Shown here piece after piece: positions 13,634 to 25,279 of a stretch of 64,000 nt of DNA (positions within the stretch are counted from its first letter, which is position 1; every line of letters begins with the position of its first letter). Location of the stretch: positions 25,631,957-25,695,956 of the forward strand of contig NC_065538.1 in the NCBI RefSeq assembly GCF_932294415.1, in the 5' to 3' direction. This stretch comes from Quercus robur (Eukaryota; Streptophyta; Magnoliopsida; Fagales; Fagaceae). The translations under genes were made by a program, and so were the position numbers. The notes under the pieces were generated by a model, which made no database searches, was not told where the DNA came from, and saw only the letters and a list, made by a program, of their open reading frames with translations.

Positions 13634-14452
13634 AAAGCACTAGCATCAAGTGTTTTAAATGCTAAACTTATAGCATTTAGTACATCGAACACCAAAAACA
13701 CCATTATACCAAATGTACCATATGCCAAAACATTTTAGCATTTGTGATCGTACGCTTCTAATAGTAGAAGTGTATGATCCCAAATGCTAAAATTAAAACC
13801 CACTTTTATTAATGTTCTCTCTCCTCTCTAGTATTGACTCTGACTTTCTCAGTTCTCTGTCTCTTTCTCATATTGTCACTTCTCTCTTCTCTCTCATTAG
13901 ACCTTCTATCTCACTCTCTCTCAATCACTCCTTGTAGATCAAGTAGGATGGCAGTGATTCGTGGGTTTTTGGTGGTTTGTTCTAGTTGCATGGTGGTGGG
14001 TTTGGAAGTCCGATTTGGTAGTGGCATGGAGGTGATCGATTTGATAATAGTGGCGGTGGTCCAATAGTTTTTAGGTGATTTTGGTAGACTGTTTTTTATC
14101 TTTTTTGGGCTAGTTTGATTTTGTGGTTCATTTCAAATATCTGCCTATACATGTTTTCATTTTTGAGTTTTGAGTTTTGAGTTTTGGTTTTTGGGTGATT
14201 TTGGTGGGTTTGGGTTTGTTGAATTTGAGTTTTGATTTTTTTTTTTTTTTTTTGTCAATAGTTGTAGAGAAGAGTAGCAAAGAAATGGAGAGGAAAAGAG
14301 AAAAAGCGATAAATGAATTAAAAAATGAATAGAAGATGAAAATAGAACTTTTGATGTATGGTGTATTGTCAAATGCTATATTAAAGTAGTAAAAGTGAGT
14401 TTTTGTGTGTTAAACTAACCATTTTTACACCTTTTGATGCTAATGCTCTTAA
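13634..14452. mobile_element. hAT-like non-autonomous element (imperfect TIRs)
   Basis: The left end AAAGCACTAGCATCAAGTG and the reverse complement of the right end AGAGCATTAGCATCAAAAGG form an imperfect inverted repeat. The GAGCA(T/C)TAGCA-type terminus recurs at the ends of the 27.9-32.35 kb element in this window. No 8-bp target duplication could be confirmed. Short frames inside are not credible genes. Confidence 0.5.
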
Positions 14453-14474
14453 GGGAGTAATCATGCATTCTTGT

Positions 14475-14510
14475 ATCTTATGGGGTAAGTGTACACTTAC
14501 CCCATAAGAT
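14475..14510. repeat. Perfect 36-bp palindrome
   Basis: The half-site ATCTTATGGGGTAAGTGT is followed directly by its exact reverse complement with no spacer and no mismatch. It lies at the inner edge of the right terminal region of the MULE-like element and could extrude as a cruciform or form a transcript hairpin. Confidence 0.97.
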
Positions 14511-15071
14511 AGTTTAGGTGATAAAATGTAATTTCCACCTTTCTTTTTTATCAACTCTAGCTTCAATATTTTCTCTTTCATTTTTTCAATACTTCAATTT
14601 TCTTCGTTCAAACCTTAAATGATATTGACAAAATAGGAAACATTTGTTTTTCTTTTAATAAATTTTGATATATAAGGAGATAACAATATAATGATTATAA
14701 CATTTTTTTTTATTTTCAAAAAAAAAATTGTGAAATGAAATTCACAAAGGAATAAGAAAACAACCTTGAGTAGGATTATTAAAAAAAAAAAAAAAAAAAA
14801 ATTCCCTAAGTTTGTATGACTATTGTACTAGAAGCAACAACCTTAAGTAAGATGCAAAGGTCTTATGAATCGGGCATGACATGGTTTTCCATTTAAGTTA
14901 ATAGGTAGAGTTAGTTTAGGGTGGTAAAGTGTAATGTCCTTTTTTTTATTGAAACAAGTGCACACAAGTGAGAGGGAAAGAGATTCTAACAAAAAGGCAC
15001 ACTATAAATCCACCTAAAAGCCATGTGACAAGTTATACTACACATAACTAGGGATAAAAATTTAAACCTAC

Positions 15072-16733
15072 TATAGGCGTAACGTGGGGAGTACACCTCG
15101 ACCGAGTGGACTAGGGTGGAGAAGAAAATGGAGTCGCCACCTAGATTAGGTCTAGGAACCATAAATACAGCGCCCTCCGTGGAAGGACTGATCTACTACC
15201 AGAGCACATGTTCGAAGTTTAGGTATGGGAATGAGAAGGTGTTAGGCACCCAACACTACCCGACCCGTGAGTCGGCTTCCACTCATTGTGTCTTACGTCT
15301 TAATCTAGTTAAAGGCATACTCAATACTTGTATTACAAAATCACACACACACACACACACACTAGCATACATCTAGCAAACAACATGGCATCATATCATC
15401 CCAAACCCTAGCATACATGGTATTATATTGTATCCAAGGTAGAAACATAGACATGGTAGCAATCAAATAAGCATATTATCATATCCAAGGCATGACGTAT
15501 AAACTTGCATATCATGTTTATCAAAACTCACATCATATTCATCAAGACAAAACGTCGCATCCACAAACAAATGCATGTTCATGTTAATGTATCCCTTACC
15601 TTACCGCATCACAGCACCTATGCATCAATGCATGGACATGTAATATGCATGTTCATGACAAAACAAAAAGATTATGCCTTAAACTAGCATACAAAGAACA
15701 AACAAAGTAAACAAACATGGAGGCAGAGACTCATAAGCATAAAACAAGGCAAAGCAGAGGCATATTATATAAGTAAAATAAAGAAATAGAACCAAAAATG
15801 CTTGGATTAGGGTTTTTGAGCATGAGTGTGCGTGCACATACATAGGGCCTATGTGTGCAGCATAGTTGTATGCGTATGCATAATTCGAGTATGCGTGCGC
15901 ATGTAGTAAGCATGCGTATGCATACATACCCTAAACCCTAACCTAGAAAAAGAAGAACATAGTAGAACATAATCTTGAAACTAACGACCTAACATACTTA
16001 AAAACAGAAAAGCTATTCAAAACTAAACTAAACAAACATATTATAACATAAAGAAACAAAAAAAATCAAGAAAATGAAGATCAAAATGAGGAAAAGAAAA
16101 AGAAAAGGAACTAGAACATTATACCTCAAAACACAAAGCTCCTTAACTTTATTTTGACCGTCCCTCTTAGTCAATCTATTCGCAATCAAATAAACAAGTG
16201 GTTAGTAAACTTGAAACTTGAAGGTCAAGGCCAGAAAAGGCCTCAATCATAAAAATATTGACTTGAGGATGTTTTGTCAAAAACTCCCTCTTTGATTCAC
16301 TATTAGTGAATCTTGTGTTTTCCCTTAGGATTTTCTGTGTGTTTTAAAAAGGTACCATATAAGGCTTTTTATAATTAAAAAATGGTGGCTTGGAATGGAT
16401 CCCGGATGATGTGGGATTTATTCCAAACCAATCTTTAATGCAGAAAAAAAAACTTATCTTTCATAGTTTCTAGAACCCTAGCATGCGCACGCAGAGCTTA
16501 AGCATGCATGCGCATACGCGTGTATGCATAACCATGCCCTAGGGTTTTTGTGGCATTTCTTTTCCAAAAATAGTTTATTTAGTTCATAAAAGAGTTATAT
16601 TTTTCCCAAAAATGCTTTCCTCTTGTCAATTTCAATATGATCGGACCCTAAACCAACCTTGAACTTTTAGAATTCCAACATCATTAGGGAACACGGACCT
16701 GAGTTGTAAGGGGTACAAAATGTGGTATCTACA
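15072..16733. mobile_element. Solo-LTR-like element A (same family as B)
   Basis: This 1662-bp stretch aligns end to end with element B (21339-23077): both start T(G/A)TAGG(T/C)G(C/T)AACG and end TCTACA, and both share blocks such as cacctagatta, ggtgttaggcaccc (15238-15251) and tgcatcaatgcatgga. The terminal TG has become TA. The flanks are CCTAC (15067-15071) and CCCGC (16734-16738), which differ only by C-to-T and G-to-A at a CpG, so they fit a decayed 5-bp target duplication. No retrotransposon internal region is attached, so a solo LTR is the simplest reading. Confidence 0.75.
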
Positions 16734-17286
16734 CCCGCGCCTATAGGTATTTGCCTCACCTACCCTTAATGGATTGTTTTTACCTGACCTGCACAACAAA
16801 TGGGGCAGGGTTGGAGGTTAACATTTTCCCCTACACCCGCCCCATTATATTTTAACAATTATATTTTATTTAATTTTGATTTTTTATAAGACATACATAT
16901 GCGTTTTTAGCTTTCTAACTTTAAGTTTATGATATTCTTATATATTGTATTATTGAATTTATACTTTTAAGTTTTAATATTTACATTGTTTATATTTTGT
17001 AATTGTTATATTGCTATGTTTGAATTGTTTTTGTATTTCTTATAACTTAAAAAAAACACTCCGAAGCAAAAATAGGACGGGAGCAGGGAATAGGAAACCT
17101 ATCTCATACCACTCCGTTGCCATTTCTACACATAGTAAAATCTCTTAAGTAATGTGAGACAATTACTCATTCTTTTTTGAAAAACAAACACACACAAAGG
17201 AGCGGAAAATGAAGTGTCCCCTAGTCTTTAAGAGCTAACCAAATATATATAAAGTGTTATGATGCCATGTTATACGTCTCACGTGC
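16734..17286. other. Spacer between element A and the LINE
   Basis: Non-coding AT-rich DNA. The pieces on both sides of element A, together with a segment near 17060-17140, look like remnants of an old hAT-type element (ctagggataaaaattt at about 15048 versus the reverse complement of gccatttctacacatag near 17130), but the repeats are too weak to call. Confidence 0.3.
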
Positions 17287-17303
17287 AATTGGTGAGTATA
17301 TTC
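17287..17303 (+). repeat. 17-bp LINE target-site duplication, left copy
   Basis: AATTGGTGAGTATATTC at 17287-17303 is identical to 27574-27590. The two copies bracket the LINE exactly: its A-rich 3' tail (read on the minus strand) abuts this copy and its 5' UTR start abuts the other. A length of 17 bp is typical for L1-type target-primed integration. Confidence 0.95.
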
Positions 17304-17344
17304 TTTATCTTTTTCTTTTTCTTTTGGAAGAAGACATTGATTTA

Positions 17345-20300
17345 TTAATCAAAGTTGGTGAAATCTACCTGAGCTACATTGTAAATTTGTGGTGGAGCAT
17401 CCTCCATCCACACAACAAAATCTGAAAAATTCCTAGCATACATAGCTAGATTGTGAGCAACCATATTACCTTCCCTCCTAATGTGAGAGTAATGTAATTG
17501 AGTAAAAGACATGGAAATAAAATTTGCATCTTGTAGAACCAAGCTGTGTTGTCAAAGAAGATTTGTCATTCTTGAGAGCATTTATTATCATCTTCGAGTT
17601 CCCTTCCAAGACTGCCTTCGAAATTTCCAATTCCCTCGCAAACTGTATAGCCCTTACTACAGCCAAAGCTTCCACTTCGATTGTTGTGTAAGCCTGGGAA
17701 GCAACTGAGAAAGAGAGGCAAGAATGAGTCCTTGACTAATCCGAATTACCACTCCAATTCCAGATTTTTTTTTTGGCAATGAATAAGGCTCCATCAAAGT
17801 TTATTTTGAGCCACTCAAGTGGAGGAGAGTGCCAATGGAGATGCTACCGAGCTGTCCTAGATTTCAGAGGAGATTGGACAGCAATAAATTAATCTTGCCC
17901 ATCTTTAGCTAGCTGGGCCAGTTGGTTGAGGCTACAGTGTGGTTGCTGGACTTGAACTTGAATCCTTTGGTTCCAAATCGACCAAACAATCATTTCAAAC
18001 ATCTCCAGATTTTTATTATTCAACAAAATCCACAAAACCGATCGTTGAAGTCAACAAACGCAATCCCTCTTAGGGAATCCCACAAATTAATGTTAGACCA
18101 GAATTCGTCCAAAACTGGACATTCCCACAATGCATGTAGTATTGTTTCTGGAGCTACTTTGCACTGGTCACACAGAGTATTATCAATGACGGTTCGTCGA
18201 CATAAATTAAGTTTAGTGGGCGAGGAATTTTTGTAGACACGCCAAAGCTGGTTTTTCACTTTATTTGGAGAAGATGAAGACCAGAATCCTTTCCAGATCT
18301 CTCAGTCCTGATTCGCAGAAGCCAAATTGAAAGCAAAAGCTTCGTCATGCTTTATAAACGGATACCCTGACTTGTAATTGTACTGCCCATCCTGAGAAAA
18401 AGGCCAGCAAAGAACATCATCCAATGAAATCCGAGCCAAAGGAATTTTTTTATTTATTAATTCTACCTCATGTGGAATGAAAATCCCACCTACCATGGAT
18501 TCATCCCACAGTCGAGTATGGGGATCAATTAAAATATCTACGATAGCCTCATCCATTGTCTCAATGATAGGGGAAGTTAGAGTAGTGGGGTGTTTAATCT
18601 ATAGGCAATGATGCTGCCAGATTTTTATTTTCCTTCCATCACCAACCTACCACCTTAAGCCCCTTTGAATTACATCTCTACCTTTGAGAATACTTCTCCA
18701 TGCATAAGAACCAGATCTCGAATCTTTAGCCTCCATAATTGTGCAGTTAGGAAAGAACTTGACTTTAAAAACTCTATAGAAGAGTGATGTTTTATTTTGT
18801 AGCAACTTCCAAGCCTATTTGGCCAAAAGAGAGTCATTGAACATGGCCAAATCACGAAAGCCCATTCCCTTAATTGCCTTCTCCTTTGTTAGCTCATCCT
18901 ACTTTACCCAATGTATTTTTCTCCGGTCACCACGTTGTCCCCACCAAAATCTTTTGATTAGACCTTCAATTTCATGACATAGACCAATAGGGAGTTTGAA
19001 GCACCCATAGCATATGTAGGAATCGCTTGGATTACTGACTTAAGCAACACTTCTCTGCCAGCTTGTGATAATAGCTTACTTTCCAAACCCTTTAGTTTCC
19101 TCCAAACCCTTTTCTCAGTATAATTAAAGCATGCTCTCTTTCCTCTTCCCACCAGCAAAGGTAGCCCAAAATATTTTTCATACTGCTTAATTTCTTGAAC
19201 CCCTAAAACACCTTTAATAATTTCTCTTATGTTTTCCTTGGCTGACCTGCTGAAAAACAAAATTATCTTGTTCTTGTTAATTTTTTGCCCCGATGCCTCC
19301 TCATAGGTAGAAAGGATTCGCATTACTTTCCCACATTCCTCAAATGTTGCTTTGCAGAACAATAGGCTATCATCCATAAATGATAGATTTGTCAATTTTA
19401 GCCCTCTTTTGTAGATAGAAAAACGCGTAATCTCTCCCTTGATCATAGCTTGGTTTATCATCCCATGCAGCCCTTCTGTACACATAAAAAAGAGAAGATG
19501 AATGAGGGTCTCCTTGCCTAGTCTCCCTTGTCGGTTGGATCAACTGTTTTGGCTTGCCATTAACAATAATGGAATAGGTGACCATCTTCACACAGACCAT
19601 GATAAGCCCAATCCATTTTTCATCAAATCCCATCTTTCTCATGAGGTCTTCCATAAAAGACCACTCTACCTTATCATATGCCTTGCTATTGTTGAGTTTG
19701 AGTGCCATGTAACCATTGGTACATGAATTATGTTTTTTCATACAATGTAATGTCTCAAAAGCAACCAGAATATTGTTAGATATAAGCTGATCTTTAGGAA
19801 AGCCTGACTGATGCTCTGTAATGATAGCTGGTAAGACTTTTTTCAACTAGTTTGCTAATACTTTAGAGAAAGTCTTGTACAAGATGTTACATAGGCTAAT
19901 GGGTCGAAACTCAAGTGCATATTTAGGACTTTTGCTCTTAGGAATTAAAGTAATAAAGGTATGATTTACCGAGCTAAGTAGAGCACCTGAATTAAGCTAA
20001 GAAAGGACTGCATAAGTGACGTCACTATTGAGCATTGGCCAAAAATGTTGATGGAAGAGGGGAGGCATGCCATTTGGTCCAGGAGCCTTGGGTGGGGCCA
20101 TTTGTTTCAATGCCGCTTCCACTTCATTTTCTAAAAAACTGCTTGTGAGGTGATTGTTTATCTCTTTAGTGATCACGGGTTGAATCTGATCCAGGACACA
20201 TGTTGAATGGTTCGGCCTTAAGGACGAAAACAGGTCATGGTAATATTTAACCAAAACTATTGCAATATCATCCAGTTGGTCTTGCCAAGTTCCTGCATCA

Positions 20301-23190
20301 TCTTTAATACCCGTAATTTTGTTTTTCCTATGTTGCTGCATAGCCTAACTATGGAAATATTTTTTGTTACTATCACCCTGGTTCACCCACAATACATGAG
20401 ACCTTTGGCTCCACATTGGAGCCTTTCTTTCAAGCAGCACATTAATCTTGGCTTTGAGCTCTTTGAGTCTTAAATTATTCCCACCCTGTAGGATTGTATT
20501 CTCGGCTTGAACAAGCATTTTTTTCTTCGTTTCCAGTTCTCTACGTATGCTACCAAAACAATTTCTATTCCACCATGTGAGGTCCTGAGGTCCTTACCAC
20601 ATTGTTTCACTCTATTCAAGACCTCACTATTAGAATTTGGGTTGAGAGATTGTCTCCATGCTGCCTCAACAGTTTCTCCATGTCGGTTCTCAGAAAGCCA
20701 CATCTCGTAGAATCTAAATTTTTTTTGTTGTGTTGGAAATTCAATAATCATAGGATTGATAAGTAAAGGGCAGTGATCTGGCGAATCATAGCGTAGGTGT
20801 TAAACTCAAGAACCTGGGAATTTAAGTAACCAACTATTTGTGGCTTGGCCTCTATCTAGCCTTTCCCAAAATAAGTACCCATCTGTGTAATGTCTACTCC
20901 ATGTAAATTTTGGGCCAACAAAACCTAGATCAATGAACTCAAATTCGTTTGTTACTTCTCAAAAAAGTTGCATATGACTGTGATTATGTGCTGCTCCTCA
21001 TAATTTTTCATTCTGCTTTAAAATATCATTAAAATCCTCTGCATATAACCAGGGAATATTGGGATAGGAATTTAAACTTCGAAGCTTTGCCCAAGCCTTT
21101 GGCCATCTACAAGTCTTTGGTTCATCGTAAAAGCCTGTGAAACACCATATCTCCTTAGTATTTTTTTTGTTTATGAGTGCATCAATGTAGTACTTGGATG
21201 AATCCTCCACAGAAAGATTAATCATGGACTTCCGAAAGAGAACCAAGCCCCCACCTTGAGTGTTTTGCTCCACAAACCACTTGTGTTCAAAATTAATATT
21301 TCTTTGTAACTGGTCTAGCCTTGCCATATCTGTCCATGTGTAGGTGCAACGAGAGGGGAGTATGTCTCGGCTAAGTGGACCAGGGCGAAGAAAAGAAATG
21401 GAATCACCACCTAGATTAAGTATAGGAACCATATATAAAGCGCCCATCGTGGAAGGACTAATCTTACTACCAGAGTATGGATTTGGAGTTTAGGTACGGC
21501 TTGGGAAGGTGTTAGGCACCCAAGACCACCTGACTCGAGGGTAGATTTCCATTCATTGTCTTAGGTCTTAATCTCATTTAAGGCATATTAAATATCGTCA
21601 TTCTATACTCACACACACACACTAACATGCATCTAGCAAACAACAAGGCATTTCATCCCAAACCTTAACATACATTTATCATGGCATTGCATTACATATC
21701 ACATTCTATCATACATCTATCACACATAGCATCATGTTACATCCAAGGCAGAAGCATGTATATATTGAATCAAGGCAGAAACATAAGAATGGTAAGATTA
21801 GGCGAACATGTGATTGCATCTAAACATCATCCAAACAAACATATTCATATCCACCATCAAAACACATATTCAGAATGCATGTTCAAGTGAATGCATAACT
21901 TACCTTACTCCACCACAGCACCTATGCATCAATGCATGGACATGGACATGTGAATGTATGTTCATATAAATAAAGAGATCAAAAACCCTAACTAGCATCA
22001 AAGAGGTAAACAAATTAAAACAAGGTAAAACAGAGAGACGAGAACTTAAGGACAGGAAAAAGAGATTAAACAGAGGCTAAACATGTAAAAGAAAACAAAA
22101 GAAAAGCAAACAAAATTGAATTAAGGTTTTCTGGGCAGAGTATGCGTGCGCATACATAGGGCCTACGTACACAGCTAATTTGTATGCATATGCATACTTC
22201 GTGTATGCATGCACATGCAACAAAAATGTGTACGCATACACGCCCTAAAAAACCTAACCCAGAAACATAAGAATAGTAGAACAAAAACTTTAAATCTAAC
22301 AAGCTAACATGCTTTATATCAAAAGACAAAGAAAACCTGAAGTAAGCAAACAAATTATAGCATATTTAAAGAAGAAAAACAAGAATCAAAACAAGAAAAG
22401 GCTAAGAAAAGGGAAAAAAAAGTTTAGAACTTATACCTCAAAAACACAAAGCTCCTTGGCTTAACTTTGACCATTCCCCTTAATCAATTCTATTCACAAT
22501 CAAATATAAAATTGATTAGTAATCCTAAAACTCCAAGGTCAAGGCCAGAAAAGGTTTTAATCAGAAAAATGTTGACTTGAGGATATTTTGTAAAAAACTC
22601 TCTTTGACTCACTATGCCTAATGAATCTTAGATCGTCCCTTAGGATTTTCTGTGTGTTTTGAAAAGCTACTATGTATGGCTTAATATAGTGAGAAAATAG
22701 AGGTTTGGAACGGCTCCCATTTGATGTGGGATTCATTCCAAAATCCATTTTTAATGCAGTATCTTTCATAGTTTCCAGAACCCTAACATGTGTACGCATG
22801 CCCGTGTATGTGTATGCATGCATGAAGCATGTGTGCGCATACGTATACATACGCATGCCCTAGGATTTCCTACATACGCATGCCCTAGGATTTCCTTAGT
22901 CTTTATTTTCCAAAAATAGCTTATTTTATTCATAAAAAAGTTATATTTTTCCTAAAACATTTTTCTCAAGTCAATTTCAATCTAACCGAGCCCTATACCA
23001 ACCTTGGCCTTTAGAATTTCAATATTATTGGGGAATGGGGGCTTAAGTTGTAAAGGGTACAAAATGCGGTGTCTACACCATGTTTCAGCTATAAACACAA
23101 TAGAGGGATCTTTGCCCATATCAAATCCTCGAGCTCTTTTCTAGTACGTTGGTTTCCAAGTCCTTGACAGTTCCATACTAACAAACTCAT
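17345..23190 (-). pseudogene. LINE ORF2 (endonuclease - reverse transcriptase - RNase H), broken
   Basis: ORF2 proteins nick the target and copy the LINE RNA at the nick. The start at 23190 reads MSLLVWNCQGLGN, the usual start of plant L1 endonucleases. The frame slips by one base just before the FIAETW motif, and element B then interrupts at 23077-21339. The endonuclease continues from 21338 (DQLQRN...). The RT core is visible at about 20340-18960, including NNSKAYDKVEW, ETRQGDP and the catalytic FMDDSLLF, with an in-frame stop near 19847 and a frameshift near 19490. A zf-RVT-like region lies near 18259-18020 (CDQCKVAPETILHALWECP). RNase H spans about 17700-17345, where the usual EGDS reads EGNS, so a catalytic Asp has become Asn. 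The ATG overlaps the ORF1 stop as ATGA (23190-23187). Confidence 0.93.
21339..23077. mobile_element. Solo-LTR-like element B, 1739 bp, in LINE ORF2
   Basis: The element starts TGTAGGTG, ends TGTCTACA, and is flanked by perfect CCATG duplications (21334-21338 and 23078-23082). TG...CA ends with a 5-bp duplication are typical of LTR retrotransposons. No gag, pol, primer-binding site or second LTR is inside, so this is a solo LTR left by recombination. The endonuclease reading frame of the LINE runs up to both edges (AETW | DMARLDQ), which fixes the boundaries. The box ggtgttaggcaccc is at 21508-21521, 169 bp from the left end, almost exactly as in element A. Confidence 0.93.
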
Positions 23191-25279
23191 TGCACTTGGC
23201 GGGGCTTCTTAACAGCCTCCACCAATATAAATGATGTGGTACCATCCACCTTTGAAATCTGAAACTTATTAGGTAACTCCGATGAGAAACAACTGCTTCC
23301 TTTGTTTGTTTGCCCAACATCACGAAGGAGCCATCTATTTCATTGTTCTCCAATATTGTTGATCTCTTGCTGCAACTTAAATAATGCTCCCAAGTGTAGG
23401 ATTGTCGCGAAGTAATAACTCGGAAAGTCCGAGGTCAAATCTACAGGGAAAAGGGAATTGATTAGCAAACCACAAGAGAATAAAACTAAAATAATAAAGT
23501 TTAACTAAAGAGATTTTTGGTAGTTTGGTAAAGGTAATTTAAATGGAGTGAAAATAACAATATATTAAGGTGCTAAGGTATAGGGATCCACACACAACAC
23601 ATCTATTGGTAGTCTTAACAATATTTATTTTATAACTCAACTAAAATCCATACGAAGGATGATCTTAGTCGGATAATTTAACAATAAAAATTCAAGAATT
23701 AATTGTCTAAGGTAGTTTCATGCAATTGATTGATTTTAGGCAAAACAAAACTAGTGAATTAGTTCGTAGGGAATACTAAGCATTTAACGTGCCCGGAGTC
23801 TACGATAAATCAAAGGATTATACAGAACTAAACACTTTTCTAGATGATTATAACAATCAAAAAAATAAAAACATAAGCATTAAAACCAATAAATAATTGT
23901 TAAGAACATACCAATAAACGGTTGGGTTTCACCCTTTGCCTTAGCAAGGCTTCTAGCAAGCCATAACACAAATAAAACTCTAAAAACTGTAAAGAAACTT
24001 TAAGAAAACCTAAATTATGTTCTACACATCTCCTCTCTGAATTTTACCCTAAAGAGTCTTTAAATAGGTCAAGGAATCCTATTACAAGTTGAATTCCCGT
24101 TTGGAGAAAATCCCAGGTTTTTATGCTTCATTTAACCGACGTTTTTGGCCCATTTAACTTCAGAATTTGGTCTTTTGGTAAACTACAAAGTTATAGCCCT
24201 TTAAGTTAGCTTTCCAGCCTAACTTGAATCGTCTTGGTTGGACATCTACGTCGAAATTTATGCTCCAAATACTAACTGATGTGCAAGCTGGAATCCTTAT
24301 CTGAATTGGACTTGGATTAGGTGCAAATTTCCTTTGATTCCTTGCTCCAATTGGACTTGAATTTAATTGGGTTGCCTTCTTTGACTTCATCATGGCTCTT
24401 GTAAAATTAAAGTCCATTAGCTTTCTTCTTTGCACAAATCCATTTATTTAATTTCATTATCCTACAAAAGACAAATTCGCGCATTAAAATTCAATTAAGC
24501 ACAAAATTGATTATTCAGCATTATTCCAAAATCAACTATCAAATGCATGAATTAACTCAAAATAAGTATGATAATGCTTTCTAATAATGATATAAATATG
24601 CAAAATTAAGCTATTATCATCTCTGAAAGCATGTCCATTTCCTTTGTTGTGGCAAAGGACTAGGGTTTGGTTTGGAATTTAAAGTATCAGAATTAAAAAT
24701 TGGGGGAGCACACTCTCTTGTTTGATTTTCCACATCAGGCACATGACTCATTAGGGGACTTGTGGTGTTGCTAGGCACTTGCTCAAACTTACAAATATCT
24801 TGGCCATTCTCTACCAACTTGGAAAGGAAGTTAGCATCCAACTGAGTAATGTTAGTATTAAGTGAGTGCAGATGTTGTGGGATTGAGTTGCTTGAATCTT
24901 GGGCCAAACTCGTTACAAGTAACGTAAGCTACATAACCGAAGAAGTATTTAATTTGGAGGAGTTATTAGCATTAAACTCTCCTCCTGAATTTTCAGTTTC
25001 CATATTTGCTTGGACTTCTACCGTATCTAAGTTGCTGTCACCTTCAACCAACATGAAGGGAGACGCTGCAACATTAGACATAAACTTTCTCCGATTTTTT
25101 ATTTTCAATCTCCTGGTAGAATGCCAAAGTTGTTTAAACATTCTTGCTACAGTCTCCATATTTAAAACCGAGGTCAAGAAACTTGCTGTTAAGATAAACT
25201 CAGAAGAACGCTGCATGTTTGGAAGGATTAGACCAGTGCTTTCCTTCTCAGATAAGGATGTTTTCGTTAACTCTTCCAT
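23187..25279 (-). pseudogene. LINE ORF1 (DUF4283-type nucleic-acid-binding protein), broken
   Basis: ORF1 proteins of plant L1 elements package the RNA. The start at 25279 gives MEELTKTSLSEKES, and the following region (EFILTASFLTSVLNMETVARMFKQLW) fits the DUF4283 fold of LINE ORF1. An in-frame TAG at 24929-24931 breaks it, after which the same frame continues to 24625. Element D then interrupts (24619-23368), and the C-terminal part resumes at 23362 and ends at 23187. An upstream in-frame ATG at 25333 is possible, but the MEELTK start matches the family better. Confidence 0.82.
23368..24619. mobile_element. Solo-LTR-like element D, 1252 bp, in LINE ORF1
   Basis: On the plus strand it starts TGCTGCAACTTAAATAATGC and ends GCTATTATCA. 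The perfect 5-bp duplication TCTCT lies at 23363-23367 and 24620-24624. Read on the minus strand it begins TGATAATAGC and ends GTTGCAGCA, giving TG...CA termini. There is no coding content or internal repeat, so a solo LTR is likely. It is unrelated in sequence to elements A, B and C. Confidence 0.88.

Larger units (their letters stand above)
12576..14545. mobile_element. Probable non-autonomous MULE-like element
   Basis: The left end (GGTGAAAAATTATAATTTATC...) and the reverse complement of the right end (GGTGGAAATTACATTTTATC...) share an imperfect inverted repeat that continues through CACC(A)TAAACTAT. Both sides are T-rich, so a 9-10 bp duplication of a T run is possible but cannot be verified. 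The interior is low-complexity CA-rich DNA (12850-13200). A 104-residue frame at 13203-13517 has no recognisable domain. A second repeat (about 13634-14452) is nested inside. Confidence 0.55.

Noticed and set aside
15072..23077. Elements A and B as the two LTRs of one retrotransposon with a 4.6-kb interior
   Set aside because: B has its own perfect CCATG duplication and splits LINE ORF2, the intervening DNA is the LINE itself, and A and B differ in length and divergence. They are independent insertions.
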